64,000 bases of DNA from Methanoculleus thermophilus (GCF_001571405.1 NZ_BCNX01000008.1:151344-215343), one strand, 5' to 3'. Positions 15,096-25,907 are shown, counted from the stretch's first letter. Numbers and translations: made by a program. The notes: generated from the letters alone by a model not told the origin.

Positions 15096-16442
15096 TTACA
15101 CCTCCCGTGCCGCCGGGTCGGCCGTCCGGATGACCGAGAGCACCTCCTGCACTTTCCCATCCATGAGATCCCTCGTCTCCGCTTCAAGGTTCAGCCGCAC
15201 CACCGGCTCGGTGTGCGAGGGGCGGATGTTGAACCACCACGTCGGGTAGCCGATGGTCAGGCCGTCGAGGTGATCGAGGTCGGCGTCCCGGTAGCGTGCC
15301 TCGAGCACCGCGAGCACCGCCGAAGGATCGCGCACCGCAAGGTTGATCTCCCCGGTCGAGGGATAGCGCTCCAGCGGCCGGATGAGCTCGGAGAGGGTCT
15401 GACCGCTTGCTGCGAGGATGTTTGCGACGAGGACCATCGTTAGAAGTCCGTTGTCGGCGTAGCCCATATCCCGGTAGTAGTAGTGGCCCGAGAGTTCGCC
15501 GGCGAATATGGCCTTCTCCTCCCGCATCAGGGCCTTGATGAAGGCGTGGCCCACCCTCGAGCGGACGGCCCGGCCCCCGGCCATCTCGATCGCCTCGACG
15601 ACCGCCCTGCTCGACCGGAGATCGTAGAGGATCGTCGCCCCTGGGTTCTCTCCAAGCAGGTAGTCGGCGATCAGCGCCGTCACCAGGTCCTCCCGGACGC
15701 GTTCGCCCCGCTCGTCGATGAATCCGCACCGGTCGCCGTCGCCGTCGAACGCGACTCCGAAGTCCGCACCCTCGGCGACGACCCGTTCTTGAAGTTCTTG
15801 AGTGGTCTTGGGGTCGAGCGGGTTTGCGTGGTGGTGGGGGAACCGCCCGTCGGGCTCGAGGTAGAGAGGGATGAGCCGCCAGGCCGGGACCCGCTCAAAG
15901 AGCCGGGGCACCTCCGGCCCAACCATCCCGTTCCCGGCGTCCGCCACGATCGTGAGGGGCCCGGGGCTCCGGACGAATCCGGCCACCTTTCCGATGTAGT
16001 CGTCGAGCATATCGGTCCTGCGGCACGATCCGGCGGCGCGGACGACCGGCTCCTCATCGGTCAGGGTCTCGAGGAGCGGCAGGTCCCGGTCGCCGGAGAG
16101 CGGGACGGCGTCTTCGCGGGCGAGTTTGAATCCGTTCATCTCCCCGGGGAGGTGCGAGGCCGTCACCATCACCCCGCCGTCGAACTTCCCCGCGGCGATG
16201 GCGTAGTTGAGGAGCGGGGTGCTCACCATCCCGATATCGGTGACCTCCGCTCCGGCCTCGACCGCACCCTCGATGAACGCCCGGGCAAGCGCCGGGGACG
16301 AGAGGCGCATATCCCGCCCGACGACGATCTGCTCCGCCGCAAGGAGACGGATGAAGGCGTTTCCGATCCTCTTTGCCGTCACCTCGTCGAGTTCGTCCGG
16401 GTAGCGCCCCCGGATATCGTAGGCCCGAAAGATCTCTGCCAT
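15096..16442 (-). CDS. manB: Phosphomannomutase / phosphoglucomutase
   Basis: A 448-residue alpha-D-phosphohexomutase. Motifs: N-terminal FRAYDIRGRYPDEL, active-site serine loop TASHLPGEMNG (usual form TASHNP), metal loop AFDGDGDRCGF, sugar-binding GELSGHYYYR, and the phosphate-binding C-terminal RPSHTEPVVRLN. It interconverts mannose or glucose 1- and 6-phosphates for nucleotide sugars used in glycan synthesis. The start MAEIFRAYD at 16442 is one base past the nifS stop, making it the third gene of the lon-like/nifS/manB operon. Confidence 0.9.
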   Translation of the reverse strand: MAEIFRAYDIRGRYPDELDEVTAKRIGNAFIRLLAAEQIVVGRDMRLSSPALARAFIEGAVEAGAEVTDIGMVSTPLLNYAIAAGKFDGGVMVTASHLPGEMNGFKLAREDAVPLSGDRDLPLLETLTDEEPVVRAAGSCRRTDMLDDYIGKVAGFVRSPGPLTIVADAGNGMVGPEVPRLFERVPAWRLIPLYLEPDGRFPHHHANPLDPKTTQELQERVVAEGADFGVAFDGDGDRCGFIDERGERVREDLVTALIADYLLGENPGATILYDLRSSRAVVEAIEMAGGRAVRSRVGHAFIKALMREEKAIFAGELSGHYYYRDMGYADNGLLTMVLVANILAASGQTLSELIRPLERYPSTGEINLAVRDPSAVLAVLEARYRDADLDHLDGLTIGYPTWWFNIRPSHTEPVVRLNLEAETRDLMDGKVQEVLSVIRTADPAAREV

Positions 16443-16443
16443 C

Positions 16444-17625
16444 TCACGTCTCCCCCCGAAGCGGTGAGATCGCCCGCAGGCGCTCAATCACCCCCGGGAG
16501 GACCGAGAGAACGTAATCGATATCGTCGTCGGTATTCCGGGAGCCGAGGGTGAGCCGGAGCGAGCCGTGCGCCTCCTCGTGCGGAAGACCGCAGGCCGTA
16601 AGGACATGCGAGGGCTCAAGCGATGCCGAGGTGCAGGCGCTCCCCGTCGAGGCGGCGATCCCGAGCGCATCGAGCATAAGGAGGATCGATTCGCCCTCGA
16701 CGTAGCGGAAGGCGACGTTCACGTTGTTCGGGAGCCGCTCGGTAGGGTGGCCGTTTAAGCGGGTATCCGGGATGGTCTCCAGGATCTTGCGGATCAGCCT
16801 ATCCCGCATCGCGGCGAGCCTGGGGGACTTCTCCGGCATCTCGGCGACGGCCAGTTCAATCGCCCGCCCAAGCCCGACAATCCCGGGAACGTTCTCCGTC
16901 CCGGCCCGTTTTCCCCGCTCCTGCGCCCCGCCGTCGATAAACGTCCCGATCCGGGTCCTCTTTCTGATGTAGAGCGCTCCCACCCCTTTCGGCCCGCCGA
17001 ACTTGTGGGCCGAGAGTGCAAGCAGATCGGCCCCCATATCGTCCACGCTCACCGGTATCGCCCCGATCGCCTGGACGGCGTCGGTGTGGAATGGAATATC
17101 ATGGTCGTGAGCGACTTTCGCGATCTCTGCGACCGGTTCGATCGTCCCGATCTCGTTGTTTGCGGTCATTATCGATATGAGGATGGTCTGATCCGTGATC
17201 GCCTCCTCGACCGTAGCCGGGTCCACCCGGCCGAACTCGTCCACGGGGAGGTAGGTGACCCGGTAGCCCTGCTTCTCGAGGCTCTCGCAGGTGTGGATGA
17301 CGGCGTGGTGCTCGATCGAGGATGTGATGATATGATCGCCCTTCTTCCTGTTTGCCGCCGCCACCCCCTTGATTGCCCAGTTGTCGGCCTCGGTTCCCCC
17401 GGAGGTGAAGAAGATCTCTTCGGGGCTTGCACCGATCGCCGCAGCCACCTTCCTCCGTGCCTCCTCCACCGCCTCTTTCGCCTCCCGGGCGAGGGTGTAG
17501 AGCGAGGAGGGATTCCCGAACCGCTCCGAGAAATAGGGGAGCATCGCCCGGGCGACCTCCGGACGCGTCGGGGTCGTCGCCGCATGGTCCATGTAGACCG
17601 ATCGTTTCTCTTCCATCCTGGTCAC
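16444..17625 (-). CDS. nifS: Cysteine desulfurase (NifS/IscS type)
   Basis: A 393-residue PLP enzyme that takes sulfur from cysteine for Fe-S clusters or thiolation. Motifs: YMDHAATTP at the N-terminus, [11 protein letters not shown], the PLP-lysine region [26 protein letters not shown], and the persulfide-forming cysteine in [17 protein letters not shown]. Many methanogens lack an IscS, so its presence is informative. Its start overlaps the Lon-like stop by 4 bp (ATGA) and its stop is 1 bp from manB; this implies one transcript. Confidence 0.92.
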   Translation of the reverse strand: MTRMEEKRSVYMDHAATTPTRPEVARAMLPYFSERFGNPSSLYTLAREAKEAVEEARRKVAAAIGASPEEIFFTSGGTEADNWAIKGVAAANRKKGDHIITSSIEHHAVIHTCESLEKQGYRVTYLPVDEFGRVDPATVEEAITDQTILISIMTANNEIGTIEPVAEIAKVAHDHDIPFHTDAVQAIGAIPVSVDDMGADLLALSAHKFGGPKGVGALYIRKRTRIGTFIDGGAQERGKRAGTENVPGIVGLGRAIELAVAEMPEKSPRLAAMRDRLIRKILETIPDTRLNGHPTERLPNNVNVAFRYVEGESILLMLDALGIAASTGSACTSASLEPSHVLTACGLPHEEAHGSLRLTLGSRNTDDDIDYVLSVLPGVIERLRAISPLRGET

Positions 17626-20018
17626 TTCGCCGGCATCGGCTGGAACCCGCGCATCGTCTCCGCCATCTCCCGGAGCCGCCGGTCCACGAGGTAGTTCACC
17701 GTCCCTTCCTCATACGTCCCGTCTTCCCGGCGGGTACCCGCCGGAACCCCGGTGAGGATCTCGATCCCCTCGTCGATCGTCCGGACAGGGTAGATACGGA
17801 ACTTCCCGGCCTTTGCGGCCTCGACGATCTCCTCTTTCAGCATCAGGTTCTGGACGTTGCTTGCCGGGATCAGGACTCCCTGGTTTCCGTTGAGCCCTTT
17901 TGCCTTGCAGACCTCATAGAATCCCTCCAGTTTCTCGTTGACGCCGCCGATTGCCTGGACCTCTCCCTTCTGGTTCACGGAACCCGTGACAGCGAGGTAC
18001 TGCTTTATGGGGAGACCCGAGAGCGCCGAGAGGAGGGCGTAGAGTTCGGTGCTCGAGGCGGAGTCGCCCTCAATCCCCTCGTAACTCTGCTCAAAGACGA
18101 GCCGGGCCGAGAGAGAGAGGGGTTTGTCGTGTGCGTATTTGTTGTTGAGGTAACCGTTGATGATGAGGACCCCTTTGGTATGGATCGGCCCTCCAAGCGC
18201 CGCTTCCCGCTCGATATCCACGATACCCTCTCGGCCGACCCCGACGCTCGCGGTCACCTTCGACGGCCGGCCGAAGGCAAAGTCCCCTAGCCCGATCACC
18301 GATAGACCGTTCACCTGGCCGACCTTCTCTCCCTCGGTATCGATGAGGAAGATCTCGCGCTCGATGGCCTCCTCGATCTTCTTCTGGATCAGGTTCGAGC
18401 GGTAGACCTTCTCCTCGATCGCCTTCATGATATGCTGCTTCTGGATCAGGTCCGACCCGTCGCTTGCGGCATAGAAGTTCGCCTCCCGGATGAGATCCGC
18501 GATCGCAGCGAAATGGGTGGAGAGTTTCTTTTTATCCGCGGCAAGACGCGAGCCGTGCTCGATCACCCTCGCGATCGCCTCCCGATCGAGGTGCCGGAGG
18601 TTCTCCTCCCGGACGAGGTTGCACATAAAGTCGGCATACTTTCTCGCGTTCTCGTCGTTTCGGTCCATCACGGTATCGAAGTCGGCTTTGACCTTGAAGA
18701 GCTCCTTGAAGTCCGGGTCCAGTTGATAGAGGAGATGGTAGAGCATCGGGGTCCCGATCAGGGCCACCTTGATATCAAGGGGTATCGCCTCGGGCTTGAT
18801 GGTCTTTGCCGTGATGAACCCCATCCGCTCGCCCGGCTCCTCGATGACGATCTTCCCGGTCTTTAAGGCCGTCTTGAGCCCGTCCCAGGAGAAGGGGGCT
18901 CGAAGGAGGTCTTCGACATTGAGGACGAGGTAGCCGCCGTTGGCTTTATGCAACGATCCCGGCCGGATCATCGTGAAGTCGGTTGTGAAGATTCCAAACT
19001 GCACCTCCCTCTCGATCTTTCCAAGAAGGTTCTGGAAGGTCGGGTTCTCCTCGACGATCACCGGCGCCCCTTTGGCCTCGGCGTTGTCGACGACGACGTT
19101 CACCTCGTACTTCCGGAACGGAAGCTCCCGGATGAAGGCCTGGAACTGGGGCGGGATCCCGGGCTGCTCAGGCATGCCGAGGAAGGTCTGGAGATTCTCG
19201 AGTATGTCGTTCTGAACGGCGTCGATGTACTCGGGGATCTCAGGAACGTCGGCATACTTCTCTTTTAATTCGGCAACGAGGTTCCCGATCGCGTAGAGCG
19301 CGATGTCGTGGTTTAATCCCTTGACCGCCTCCATACCCTGCCGCTCAAGGTCCTGGACCTGCCGCAAAGTGTTCCGGAGTTCCGTGTTCAGGGCGTCCCG
19401 CCGCCGCTGGATCTCTGCCCGCACGTCCTCGGGGAGCGTGATCACCTCCTCTTCGGGTGTCGGCCGGCCGTCGATGACCGGGATGGTCAAAAGACCGATG
19501 GGGCTCATCTGGATGACAAACCCGGCTTCCTGGGCGCGCTGATTGATCCTGGCAATGAGATCGGTCCTCCTGTCCTGGAGCGACTGGAGAGTCTTATCCC
19601 GCCGCTCGGTATACGCTTCGCTCTGGAATGCCCGGGGAAGCGCCTGCCGGACCTCCTCGATGAATCGTTTCATGTCGTCCCGAAACTCTGTCCCCCTCCC
19701 TGCCGGAAGGGAGATGGCGTTGGGCTCGTACTGGTTCTCAAAGTTATGCACGTAGACCCAGTCGTTTGCTCTCGACTTGGCCTTCGCGAGCTGGTCAAGG
19801 AAACTCCGCACAGCGCTCATCCGCCCGGTCCCTTGGGCGCCTGCAGCGTAGACGTTGAACCCCCGCTCCCGGATCTCAAGACCGAACCGCAACGCCCGGA
19901 GTGCTCGCTCCTGACCGATGATCTCTTCGAGCGGGCGCATCTCTCCGGTACTTGCGCACTCAAGGTTATCCGGTCTGTAGATGCTCCGGTATTCTCCGAT
20001 ATCTAGAGGCTGAATCAT
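17622..20018 (-). CDS. Lon-like ATP-dependent protease (AAA_32/YcbZ type)
   Basis: A 798-residue protein. The N-terminal AAA region has a P-loop-like GAQGTGRMS at 60-68, where Arg66 replaces the usual lysine. A long coiled-coil insert follows (about 160-265), then a helical AAA part (about 320-540), and a C-terminal Lon protease domain (about 570-780) with catalytic Ser653 (GDSASST) and Lys696 ([10 protein letters not shown]). The 43-residue Ser-Lys spacing equals that of E. coli Lon. No membrane helices are seen, which separates it from archaeal LonB. It is first in an operon with nifS and manB, overlapping nifS by 4 bp. Confidence 0.85.
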   Translation of the reverse strand: MIQPLDIGEYRSIYRPDNLECASTGEMRPLEEIIGQERALRALRFGLEIRERGFNVYAAGAQGTGRMSAVRSFLDQLAKAKSRANDWVYVHNFENQYEPNAISLPAGRGTEFRDDMKRFIEEVRQALPRAFQSEAYTERRDKTLQSLQDRRTDLIARINQRAQEAGFVIQMSPIGLLTIPVIDGRPTPEEEVITLPEDVRAEIQRRRDALNTELRNTLRQVQDLERQGMEAVKGLNHDIALYAIGNLVAELKEKYADVPEIPEYIDAVQNDILENLQTFLGMPEQPGIPPQFQAFIRELPFRKYEVNVVVDNAEAKGAPVIVEENPTFQNLLGKIEREVQFGIFTTDFTMIRPGSLHKANGGYLVLNVEDLLRAPFSWDGLKTALKTGKIVIEEPGERMGFITAKTIKPEAIPLDIKVALIGTPMLYHLLYQLDPDFKELFKVKADFDTVMDRNDENARKYADFMCNLVREENLRHLDREAIARVIEHGSRLAADKKKLSTHFAAIADLIREANFYAASDGSDLIQKQHIMKAIEEKVYRSNLIQKKIEEAIEREIFLIDTEGEKVGQVNGLSVIGLGDFAFGRPSKVTASVGVGREGIVDIEREAALGGPIHTKGVLIINGYLNNKYAHDKPLSLSARLVFEQSYEGIEGDSASSTELYALLSALSGLPIKQYLAVTGSVNQKGEVQAIGGVNEKLEGFYEVCKAKGLNGNQGVLIPASNVQNLMLKEEIVEAAKAGKFRIYPVRTIDEGIEILTGVPAGTRREDGTYEEGTVNYLVDRRLREMAETMRGFQPMPAK

Positions 20019-20350
20019 TCATCTCACCAAGTTCCTGCAACCATACCGCAGGATGTCGCCGGTCTTAAAAAAGATTCCCCGACCCGGCATGAGATGGCAC
20101 GATGGTTGGTTTCACTCTCTCGCTCATGGAGTCAACCGGATCATTGCCGGCGGGATGGGCCTGCGGGCCGCTTCGTTCTTCTAGGAGAACGGCGCGGAGT
20201 GTGGCGGGGACTATCCGGCCTCCTTTTCTGCACCGCTAACGTTCAGCCTTCTGGCCGGGGGACTATGCTGATCGAGCCCTACGTTCTCCTGCAGAAACGG
20301 CGTTTGAGCGCCGGGGAATCAGGACTTTTGGAAAAAAGAGTTTTCTCGGT
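20019..20350. other. Intergenic region, no supported gene
   Basis: This 332-bp stretch lies upstream of the Lon-like operon and downstream of the CxxC protein gene. Open frames here have no recognisable domain. It should hold the promoter of the protease operon. No clear repeat or RNA signature is visible. Confidence 0.5.
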
Positions 20351-20545
20351 TTAGAACCGGGGTTTTCTGTGCTTGGGGAGGCAGTCCTGGCAGTAGACGG
20401 GCCTGCCTTCGGTCGGCTTGAAGGGTACTTCGCACTCCTTCCCGCAGTCAGAACAGATGGTCTTTGTCATTTCACGGGGGCCGCCGAAGTTTCTCGGACC
20501 ACCGAAATTTCTGTTTCCTCTATTATAATCCATTGGATTGCTCAT
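20351..20545 (-). CDS. Small CxxC-x17-CxxC zinc-ribbon protein
   Basis: A 64-residue protein with a Gly/Asn/Arg-rich N-terminal tail (NRGNRNFGGPRNFGGPRE) and one zinc ribbon: CSDCGKECEVPFKP then YCQDCLPKH. This is the CxxC-x17-CxxC domain common as short proteins in archaea and Patescibacteria, thought to bind nucleic acid. The RG-rich tail supports RNA binding (inference). The ATG at 20545 gives the usual family start; the frame upstream has no homology. It stands alone. Confidence 0.85.
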   Translation of the reverse strand: MSNPMDYNRGNRNFGGPRNFGGPREMTKTICSDCGKECEVPFKPTEGRPVYCQDCLPKHRKPRF

Positions 20546-20701
20546 GCAGATAGTAACACTGCCTGTAAGGATACGGGTGTATGCTATATAAGGTACTCCA
20601 TCGATCCGGAAACAACTATGCCTTCCGCTCTGGATCCAGTTCTCCCCGGCAGGATGCCCCAAGGTTTATGGATCTACGAACGAGTCTCTCCCCGGTGATT
20701 G

Positions 20702-20944
20702 ATGATGAACGGATCCCAACTGAAGTATCGCGTTGAGGTTCTTGGCGACCGCGGCGGTATCGAGCGCTACGGCCCTTTCAACGAGCAGAGAGCCCGGGAG
20801 TTCTTCGAGGTCGAGGAGAGCCTCGGCGGGACCGCCAGGATCGTCCGGCTGGAGGAGGATGGACTCAGGGAGACGTGGCGGGTCGTCACGGAGTGCGGCG
20901 ACTGGGGCGGCGTGCCGAGAGCGGAAGCGCCGCCGTCGCAATGA
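20702..20944 (+). CDS. Hypothetical small acidic protein
   Basis: About 80 residues and not assigned to a family. It reads as a compact beta/alpha protein (KYRVEVLGDRGGIERYGPF, RAREFFEVEESL, GTARIVRLEEDG, WRVVTECGDW) with a Pro-rich tail. GGTGAT lies just before two consecutive ATG codons (20702 and 20705), either of which could be the start. It is convergent with the sirohaem reductase-like gene. Confidence 0.6.
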   Translation: MMNGSQLKYRVEVLGDRGGIERYGPFNEQRAREFFEVEESLGGTARIVRLEEDGLRETWRVVTECGDWGGVPRAEAPPSQ

Positions 20945-20959
20945 ATCGGGAAAGAACGT

Positions 20960-21808
20960 TTACTCACGCGGCTTCAATCCGGCGGCCGCAAAGACCGCAT
21001 CTCTTCCTGCGCGCTCCATCATCTCGCCAAGCCGCTCTCCTGGCAGTGCTCTCTCCCGGTAACTTTCAAGAACCTTTCCTACAATCCCGAGCACCTCTTC
21101 TTCGGCGATCAACCCGTCCGCCTCGATCCCGGTCTGAAGGACCCTTCCCGACCTCCCGCCGAGGAAGAAGCGCACCCCCTCTTTCTGGACCCCAATAGCA
21201 TCCATGGGGCAGATCGTTATGCAATCGCCGCATCCAACGCAGGCTTCTTCGGAGTAGTGGGCCTCGCCGTCGACGACCCGGACGGCTCCTTCGCGACAGG
21301 TCTTCTCGCACGCGCCGCAACCGTTGCACTCCCCGACGCCGTACTCTGGGAACCGCAGGCCCATGATCCCGATGTCGTTTAATTGAACTCTCGCGCAGTT
21401 GTTTGGGCATCCGGTGACGGCGATCTTGAGTTTCCAGGGGAGTTCGTATCCTCCGTAGCGCTCCTCGATCGCCCGGGCGAGCCCCTGCGTGTCGCAGCAC
21501 CCGTGCCTGCAGGTCGTACCCTTGCAGGCGACGACCGACCGGAGGGCAGCCCCGGTGCTCCCCGGCTCTATCCCCGCCTCCCGGAGCCTTTCTGCAACCG
21601 CTTGGGCGTCCCGTCGGTCGATGTTTGGGAACTCCACGTTGAGCCGCGTCGTCAGCCCGATCGTCCCGTCACCGAACTCCTCCGCGATCCGTGCCAGTGC
21701 CGCCATCTGCGGCGCGGTCATCAAGCCGGCGAGGATCTTTCCGCGGACTGCGACTTTCCCCTTTTCCCGGAGTCTGATAACCCCCTGAAACTTCTTCCTG
21801 TCGGCCAT
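20960..21808 (-). CDS. Small sulfite/nitrite reductase-like sirohaem Fe-S protein
   Basis: A 282-residue protein of the dissimilatory sulfite reductase-like (DsrLP) group found in methanogens. Residues 1-75 form the ferredoxin-like half domain (GVIRLREKGKVAVRG, TTRLNVEFPNI). Cluster-sirohaem cysteines appear in ACKGTTCRHGC and TGCPNNCARV. Two inserted 4Fe-4S sites follow (CNGCGACEKTC and CVGCGDCITIC). Some relatives reduce sulfite, others have unknown substrates, so a role in sulfite detoxification or assimilation is possible but unproven. It is transcribed alone, divergent from the DUF2298 gene. Confidence 0.85.
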   Translation of the reverse strand: MADRKKFQGVIRLREKGKVAVRGKILAGLMTAPQMAALARIAEEFGDGTIGLTTRLNVEFPNIDRRDAQAVAERLREAGIEPGSTGAALRSVVACKGTTCRHGCCDTQGLARAIEERYGGYELPWKLKIAVTGCPNNCARVQLNDIGIMGLRFPEYGVGECNGCGACEKTCREGAVRVVDGEAHYSEEACVGCGDCITICPMDAIGVQKEGVRFFLGGRSGRVLQTGIEADGLIAEEEVLGIVGKVLESYRERALPGERLGEMMERAGRDAVFAAAGLKPRE

Positions 21809-21900
21809 ATTCTAACTGTACGTATCGCGAGATCTCTGGTTAAACCATCCTGTGGAAAGTGGACACAAAGCGCATATACCCTCGCGCCCGATAACGGGGC

Positions 21901-23907
21901 GTGGACCTTCTAACCCAGGTATGCAACGTCCTGCTCTGGGCCGGGCTCATCAAACTTCTCCAGATGACCCTCTGGCCCAGCCTCCGCCAAACACTTGGCG
22001 ACTACGCCTATCCGGCGGCATACCCGGCCTCCCTCCTCCTCTTTGCCCTTGCGACCTGGTACTGCGGCTTCTTCCGCATCCCGGTTGTCCTCGCCCTCCT
22101 TCTCTTCATTCTCCTCGGGATCTGGGGCATCCGGCGGGGGGACTACTGGATCCCCGGGATCCGGGGCAATCTTACCTGGGACGCGGTCTTCCTCGTCGGG
22201 TTTCTCTTCGCGCTTGCCGTCCGGTTCACGAATCCGCCCATCAACTACTTCAGCGAACAGTACATGAACCACGCCTTCATCGCGAGCATCATCCGTGAAC
22301 CGGTCGTGCCGCCGCTCGATCCCTGGTTTGCGGGAGGAGATCTCACCGTCTACTACTACCTCGGCCACTGGCTGATGGGCACTCTTTCGATCGCCACCGG
22401 CATTCCATCGGAGGTGGCTTTCAACCTCGTCCCGGCCACGGTCTACGGGACGGCGTTCGTCGTCCTCTACGCCCTCGGCCGCCTCCTCCTCGATCGCTAC
22501 CGATGGCTCCCCCTCGCGGTCCTCCTCATCGTCCCGCCGTCGGTTCTCTGGTCGCTCGCCGCGGGCGCCGATATCTACCAGGCCTTCCAGGAGACCAACT
22601 GGATCATTCATGGTGCCCGGGTCGAGTTTCCGGTCTTCTCACTCATCCTCGGGAACGTCCACGCCTTCGAGATGGCTCTCTTCAACGAGGTCTTCCTCAT
22701 CTTCCTCCTCGGGTTTGCATGGTGCCGGTGGGGTGGGCTCGATCTCCGGGGGCGGGGGGCGCTCGCCCTCCTCCTTGCCCTCTCCATCGGCTCGATGCCG
22801 CTCCTCTCCTCCTGGGATGCTCTCGTCTACGCACCCCTAGTCGCGATCTTTCTCCTCGTGCTCGCTCTCCGTGAGCGGGACCGCTCCACACTCATGGCCG
22901 CCCTCTTCGTCCCCGCGTTCGCTCTTGCCCTCTACCTCCCCTACTACTTCCACCTCGAGCCTGCGGGTATCGGCGGGATCGGCACCGGGTTTCCCCCCAC
23001 CGACCCGCTCGCGTTTCTCGCGGTCTGGGGCGGGTTTCTCGCTCTCACCTACGTCGCCGTCGCCCGGGATATACGCCGCTCCCCCTTCCTGCTCGCCGTC
23101 GCCGCACCGGCCCTCATCAGCGGCTACGTGGCTCTCGCGGTCATCCTCGTGCCGCTCGTCTATCTTCTCGTCCGGCGGGAGCGCTCGTTTGCCGACCTCC
23201 TCTGCATCGCCGGCCTTGCGGTCCTCGGCTTCTGCGAGGTCGTCTATCTTCAGGAGATGCTCGGGGGCGACTACAGCCGGTTCAATACAATCTTCAAGTT
23301 CTACTTCGATGCCTGGATTTTGCTCGGGACCGGCACCATTCTTGCTGCCGCCGGCTGGCTTTCCGGGCGGCGGCCGATCCCGGTATCCCGGTGGCTTGCA
23401 CTCGCCGCCTCCGCTGCCCTCATCCTCGCACCGGTTGCCCTCAACATCGAGATCGGCCGGGGGCTCCTCGGGATCGAGTACCCTCCGGCGGGCTACCACA
23501 CGCTCGATGGGCTTGCCTACCTTGATGCCACGCGACCCGCGGAGGCCGCGGCGATCGATTTCCTGCGGACGCTCGACGGTGACCACCGGATTGTCGAGGC
23601 GGAGAACGGCGATTATGGCTATTACTCCCGGATATCGTCTCTTACCGGTATCCCGACGATTCTCGGCCAGAGGAGTCACGAACTGACCTGGCGGGGGAAC
23701 GGCCCCTGGTATACAGAGCGCCCGGCGGACATCCGGGCGATCTACGAGGACCCAGAGCGTTCTCTCGCGCTCATGGAGAAGTACAACGCGACCCTCCTCT
23801 ACGTCGGCGAGCCCGAGCGCGAGCGCTACGACGTCCGACTCCCAGACCAGGGACTCACTCTGATCTATGATGAGGGTGGGGTTCGGATCTATGAGCGGGT
23901 TGGATAA
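21901..23907 (+). CDS. DUF2298 multi-pass membrane protein
   Basis: A 668-residue protein with about 12-14 membrane segments in its first 520 residues and a soluble C-terminal domain with AIDFLRTLDGDHRIVEAENG, GIPTILGQRSHELTWRGNG and YNATLLYVGEPERERYD. This is the DUF2298 (YYY membrane) family of archaea and Chloroflexi, which resembles GT-C glycosyltransferases and contains tyrosine runs such as DLTVYYYLGHW. A role in surface glycan assembly is inferred. The start codon is GTG at 21901. Confidence 0.85.
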   Translation: MDLLTQVCNVLLWAGLIKLLQMTLWPSLRQTLGDYAYPAAYPASLLLFALATWYCGFFRIPVVLALLLFILLGIWGIRRGDYWIPGIRGNLTWDAVFLVGFLFALAVRFTNPPINYFSEQYMNHAFIASIIREPVVPPLDPWFAGGDLTVYYYLGHWLMGTLSIATGIPSEVAFNLVPATVYGTAFVVLYALGRLLLDRYRWLPLAVLLIVPPSVLWSLAAGADIYQAFQETNWIIHGARVEFPVFSLILGNVHAFEMALFNEVFLIFLLGFAWCRWGGLDLRGRGALALLLALSIGSMPLLSSWDALVYAPLVAIFLLVLALRERDRSTLMAALFVPAFALALYLPYYFHLEPAGIGGIGTGFPPTDPLAFLAVWGGFLALTYVAVARDIRRSPFLLAVAAPALISGYVALAVILVPLVYLLVRRERSFADLLCIAGLAVLGFCEVVYLQEMLGGDYSRFNTIFKFYFDAWILLGTGTILAAAGWLSGRRPIPVSRWLALAASAALILAPVALNIEIGRGLLGIEYPPAGYHTLDGLAYLDATRPAEAAAIDFLRTLDGDHRIVEAENGDYGYYSRISSLTGIPTILGQRSHELTWRGNGPWYTERPADIRAIYEDPERSLALMEKYNATLLYVGEPERERYDVRLPDQGLTLIYDEGGVRIYERVG

Positions 23908-23939
23908 CCTTTATCGATACCTCTCCATAGGGAGGGGCC

Positions 23940-25829
23940 ATGACACGAGCAGTCGTAGTCATGGTATCCGTGCTCGTCCTCATCGCTCTGGCAGGCGTTG
24001 CCGGGGCGCAGGTGAGCCCGGATAATGAGACCAACATGACGCAGACACCCGCTCCCGGGATCCCGGGCGGGAACTTGACGAACGCAGGATCGCCCTATGC
24101 AGCGGTGTTTGAGAACAATACATCCGTCACCCGACTTATTGAGGATGAACCGCTCAACGTGAGTCTCGAACCGATTGCCGAGGGTTTTGTCGCCCCGGTG
24201 ATGCTCACGCACGCCGGCGATGATTCGGGCAGGCTCTTTGTCGTCGACCAGATCGGGACGGTCTCGATCATCTATCCTAACGGCACACGCGCCGAGGAGC
24301 CGTTCCTGGACGTTCGAGATCGTCTGGTCGACCTCGATCCGTCGTTTGATGAGCGCGGTCTCCTCTCGATAGCCTTCCACCCCGAATTCCGGGAGAACGG
24401 GAGGGTCTTTGCATTCTACAGCGCACCCCTCCGCGAGGGGGCGCCCGAGGGCTGGAACTGCACGAACCGTCTCGTGGAGTTCCAGGTCGATCCCGAGAAC
24501 CCCGACCGGGTCGACATGACCTCGGAGAAGATCCTGATGGAGATCGACAAACCGCAGTTCAACCACAACGGCGGGAGCATCGGCTTTAGCCCCCGTGACG
24601 GCTACCTCTACGTCCCGCTTGGCGACGGTGGGGCAGGAGACGATAACGGGACCGGCCACACGCCAGTGATCGGGAACGCTCAGGATCTCACAAAGATCTA
24701 CGGCAAGATGCTCCGGATCGACGTTGACAACGTCACCGCCACGAACGCAACACCGCCGGAGAACGCTACCTGGACGACGGCGGCCGGCACCCTCTACGGC
24801 ATCCCGGCGGACAACCCGTTCGTCGCAAACACGAGCATCCCACCCGAGATCTACGCCTACGGTCTCAGGAACCCCGCTTACCTCCGGTTTGACGCCGAGG
24901 GCAACGCCTACGTGGCCGACGCCGGTCAGGAACTCTTTGAGGAGGTTGATATCGTCACGAGGGGCGGAAACTACGGATGGCGCATCATGGAGGGAACCCA
25001 CTGCTTCGACCCGGAGAACCCCAGGGTCCCACCGGCAACCTGCCCGACGAACGGCTCCTCCGGCGATCCCCTGATCGGCCCCATCATCGAGGGCGGACAT
25101 GACCTGGGTGTCGTCTTCGTCGGCGGCGGCATCTACAACGGCACGACGCTCCCGGACCTTGCGGGACGCTACATCCTCGGCTACTGGAGCAACAACTTCG
25201 CCACCGGGAATGCAACCCTCCTCGCCGCAACCCCACCTGAGGGCTGGGACCCGTCGGCCGTTCCCGACTCCGCCGAGAACCTCACGCCCGAGAACATCGC
25301 AATGTGGAGGCTAGAGAGGCTCAACGTGAACGGGACGCCTGCCGGGACCGTAGAGGCCTTCCTCCTCGGGTTCGGTGTGGACGAGTCCTCGGAGATCTAC
25401 GTGCTCACGACCGACGATGGGGGACCGGATGCATCCAACATGACCGGGAGGGTCTGGAAGCTCGCCCCGGCGAACGTGACGGCGACCCCGACCGCAACAC
25501 CGACTACAGCACCGCCCCCGCCCCCTGCCGCCGGGGGTGGCGAGAGTGTGACGGTCGATATCGCGGCTGAGAACATCGAGTTCGATACGGAGACGATCAC
25601 GGTCCCTGCGGGCGCAGAGGTGACGATGAACTTCGATAACCGGGATAGTGCCCCTCACAACGTCGCGATCTACACAGACTCCTCGGCGATGACACCGATC
25701 TACATCGGCGAGATCATCACCGGCCCGGGCCAGGTGACTTACACCTTCACGGCGCCGTCGGAGCCCGGAACCTACTTCTTCCGGTGCGATGTGCACCCCT
25801 CGATGAACGGGGAGTTCATCGTGGAGTAG
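23940..25829 (+). CDS. Secreted PQQ-type sugar dehydrogenase fused to a cupredoxin
   Basis: A 629-residue exported protein. A signal peptide (1-23) ends at GVAGAQ. Residues about 60-500 form a six-bladed propeller of the glucose/sorbosone dehydrogenase family (RLFVVDQIGTVSIIYPNG, LLSIAFHPEF, FNHNGGSIGF, YGLRNPAYLRFD, GGNYGW). A Thr/Pro-rich linker (about 510-535) leads to a C-terminal type-1 copper domain with ligands in PHNVAIY and FFRCDVHPSMNG. Many NxT/NxS sites fit a glycosylated surface protein. PQQ use and substrate are inferred; the copper domain could accept electrons from the propeller. Confidence 0.88.
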   Translation: MTRAVVVMVSVLVLIALAGVAGAQVSPDNETNMTQTPAPGIPGGNLTNAGSPYAAVFENNTSVTRLIEDEPLNVSLEPIAEGFVAPVMLTHAGDDSGRLFVVDQIGTVSIIYPNGTRAEEPFLDVRDRLVDLDPSFDERGLLSIAFHPEFRENGRVFAFYSAPLREGAPEGWNCTNRLVEFQVDPENPDRVDMTSEKILMEIDKPQFNHNGGSIGFSPRDGYLYVPLGDGGAGDDNGTGHTPVIGNAQDLTKIYGKMLRIDVDNVTATNATPPENATWTTAAGTLYGIPADNPFVANTSIPPEIYAYGLRNPAYLRFDAEGNAYVADAGQELFEEVDIVTRGGNYGWRIMEGTHCFDPENPRVPPATCPTNGSSGDPLIGPIIEGGHDLGVVFVGGGIYNGTTLPDLAGRYILGYWSNNFATGNATLLAATPPEGWDPSAVPDSAENLTPENIAMWRLERLNVNGTPAGTVEAFLLGFGVDESSEIYVLTTDDGGPDASNMTGRVWKLAPANVTATPTATPTTAPPPPPAAGGGESVTVDIAAENIEFDTETITVPAGAEVTMNFDNRDSAPHNVAIYTDSSAMTPIYIGEIITGPGQVTYTFTAPSEPGTYFFRCDVHPSMNGEFIVE

Positions 25830-25907
25830 GGGGAGACACACCCTCCCTCTTTTCGAACTTGATACACTGGAGCAACCTTTATCGTTCTCGATCGCACCGT
25901 CTGGCCC

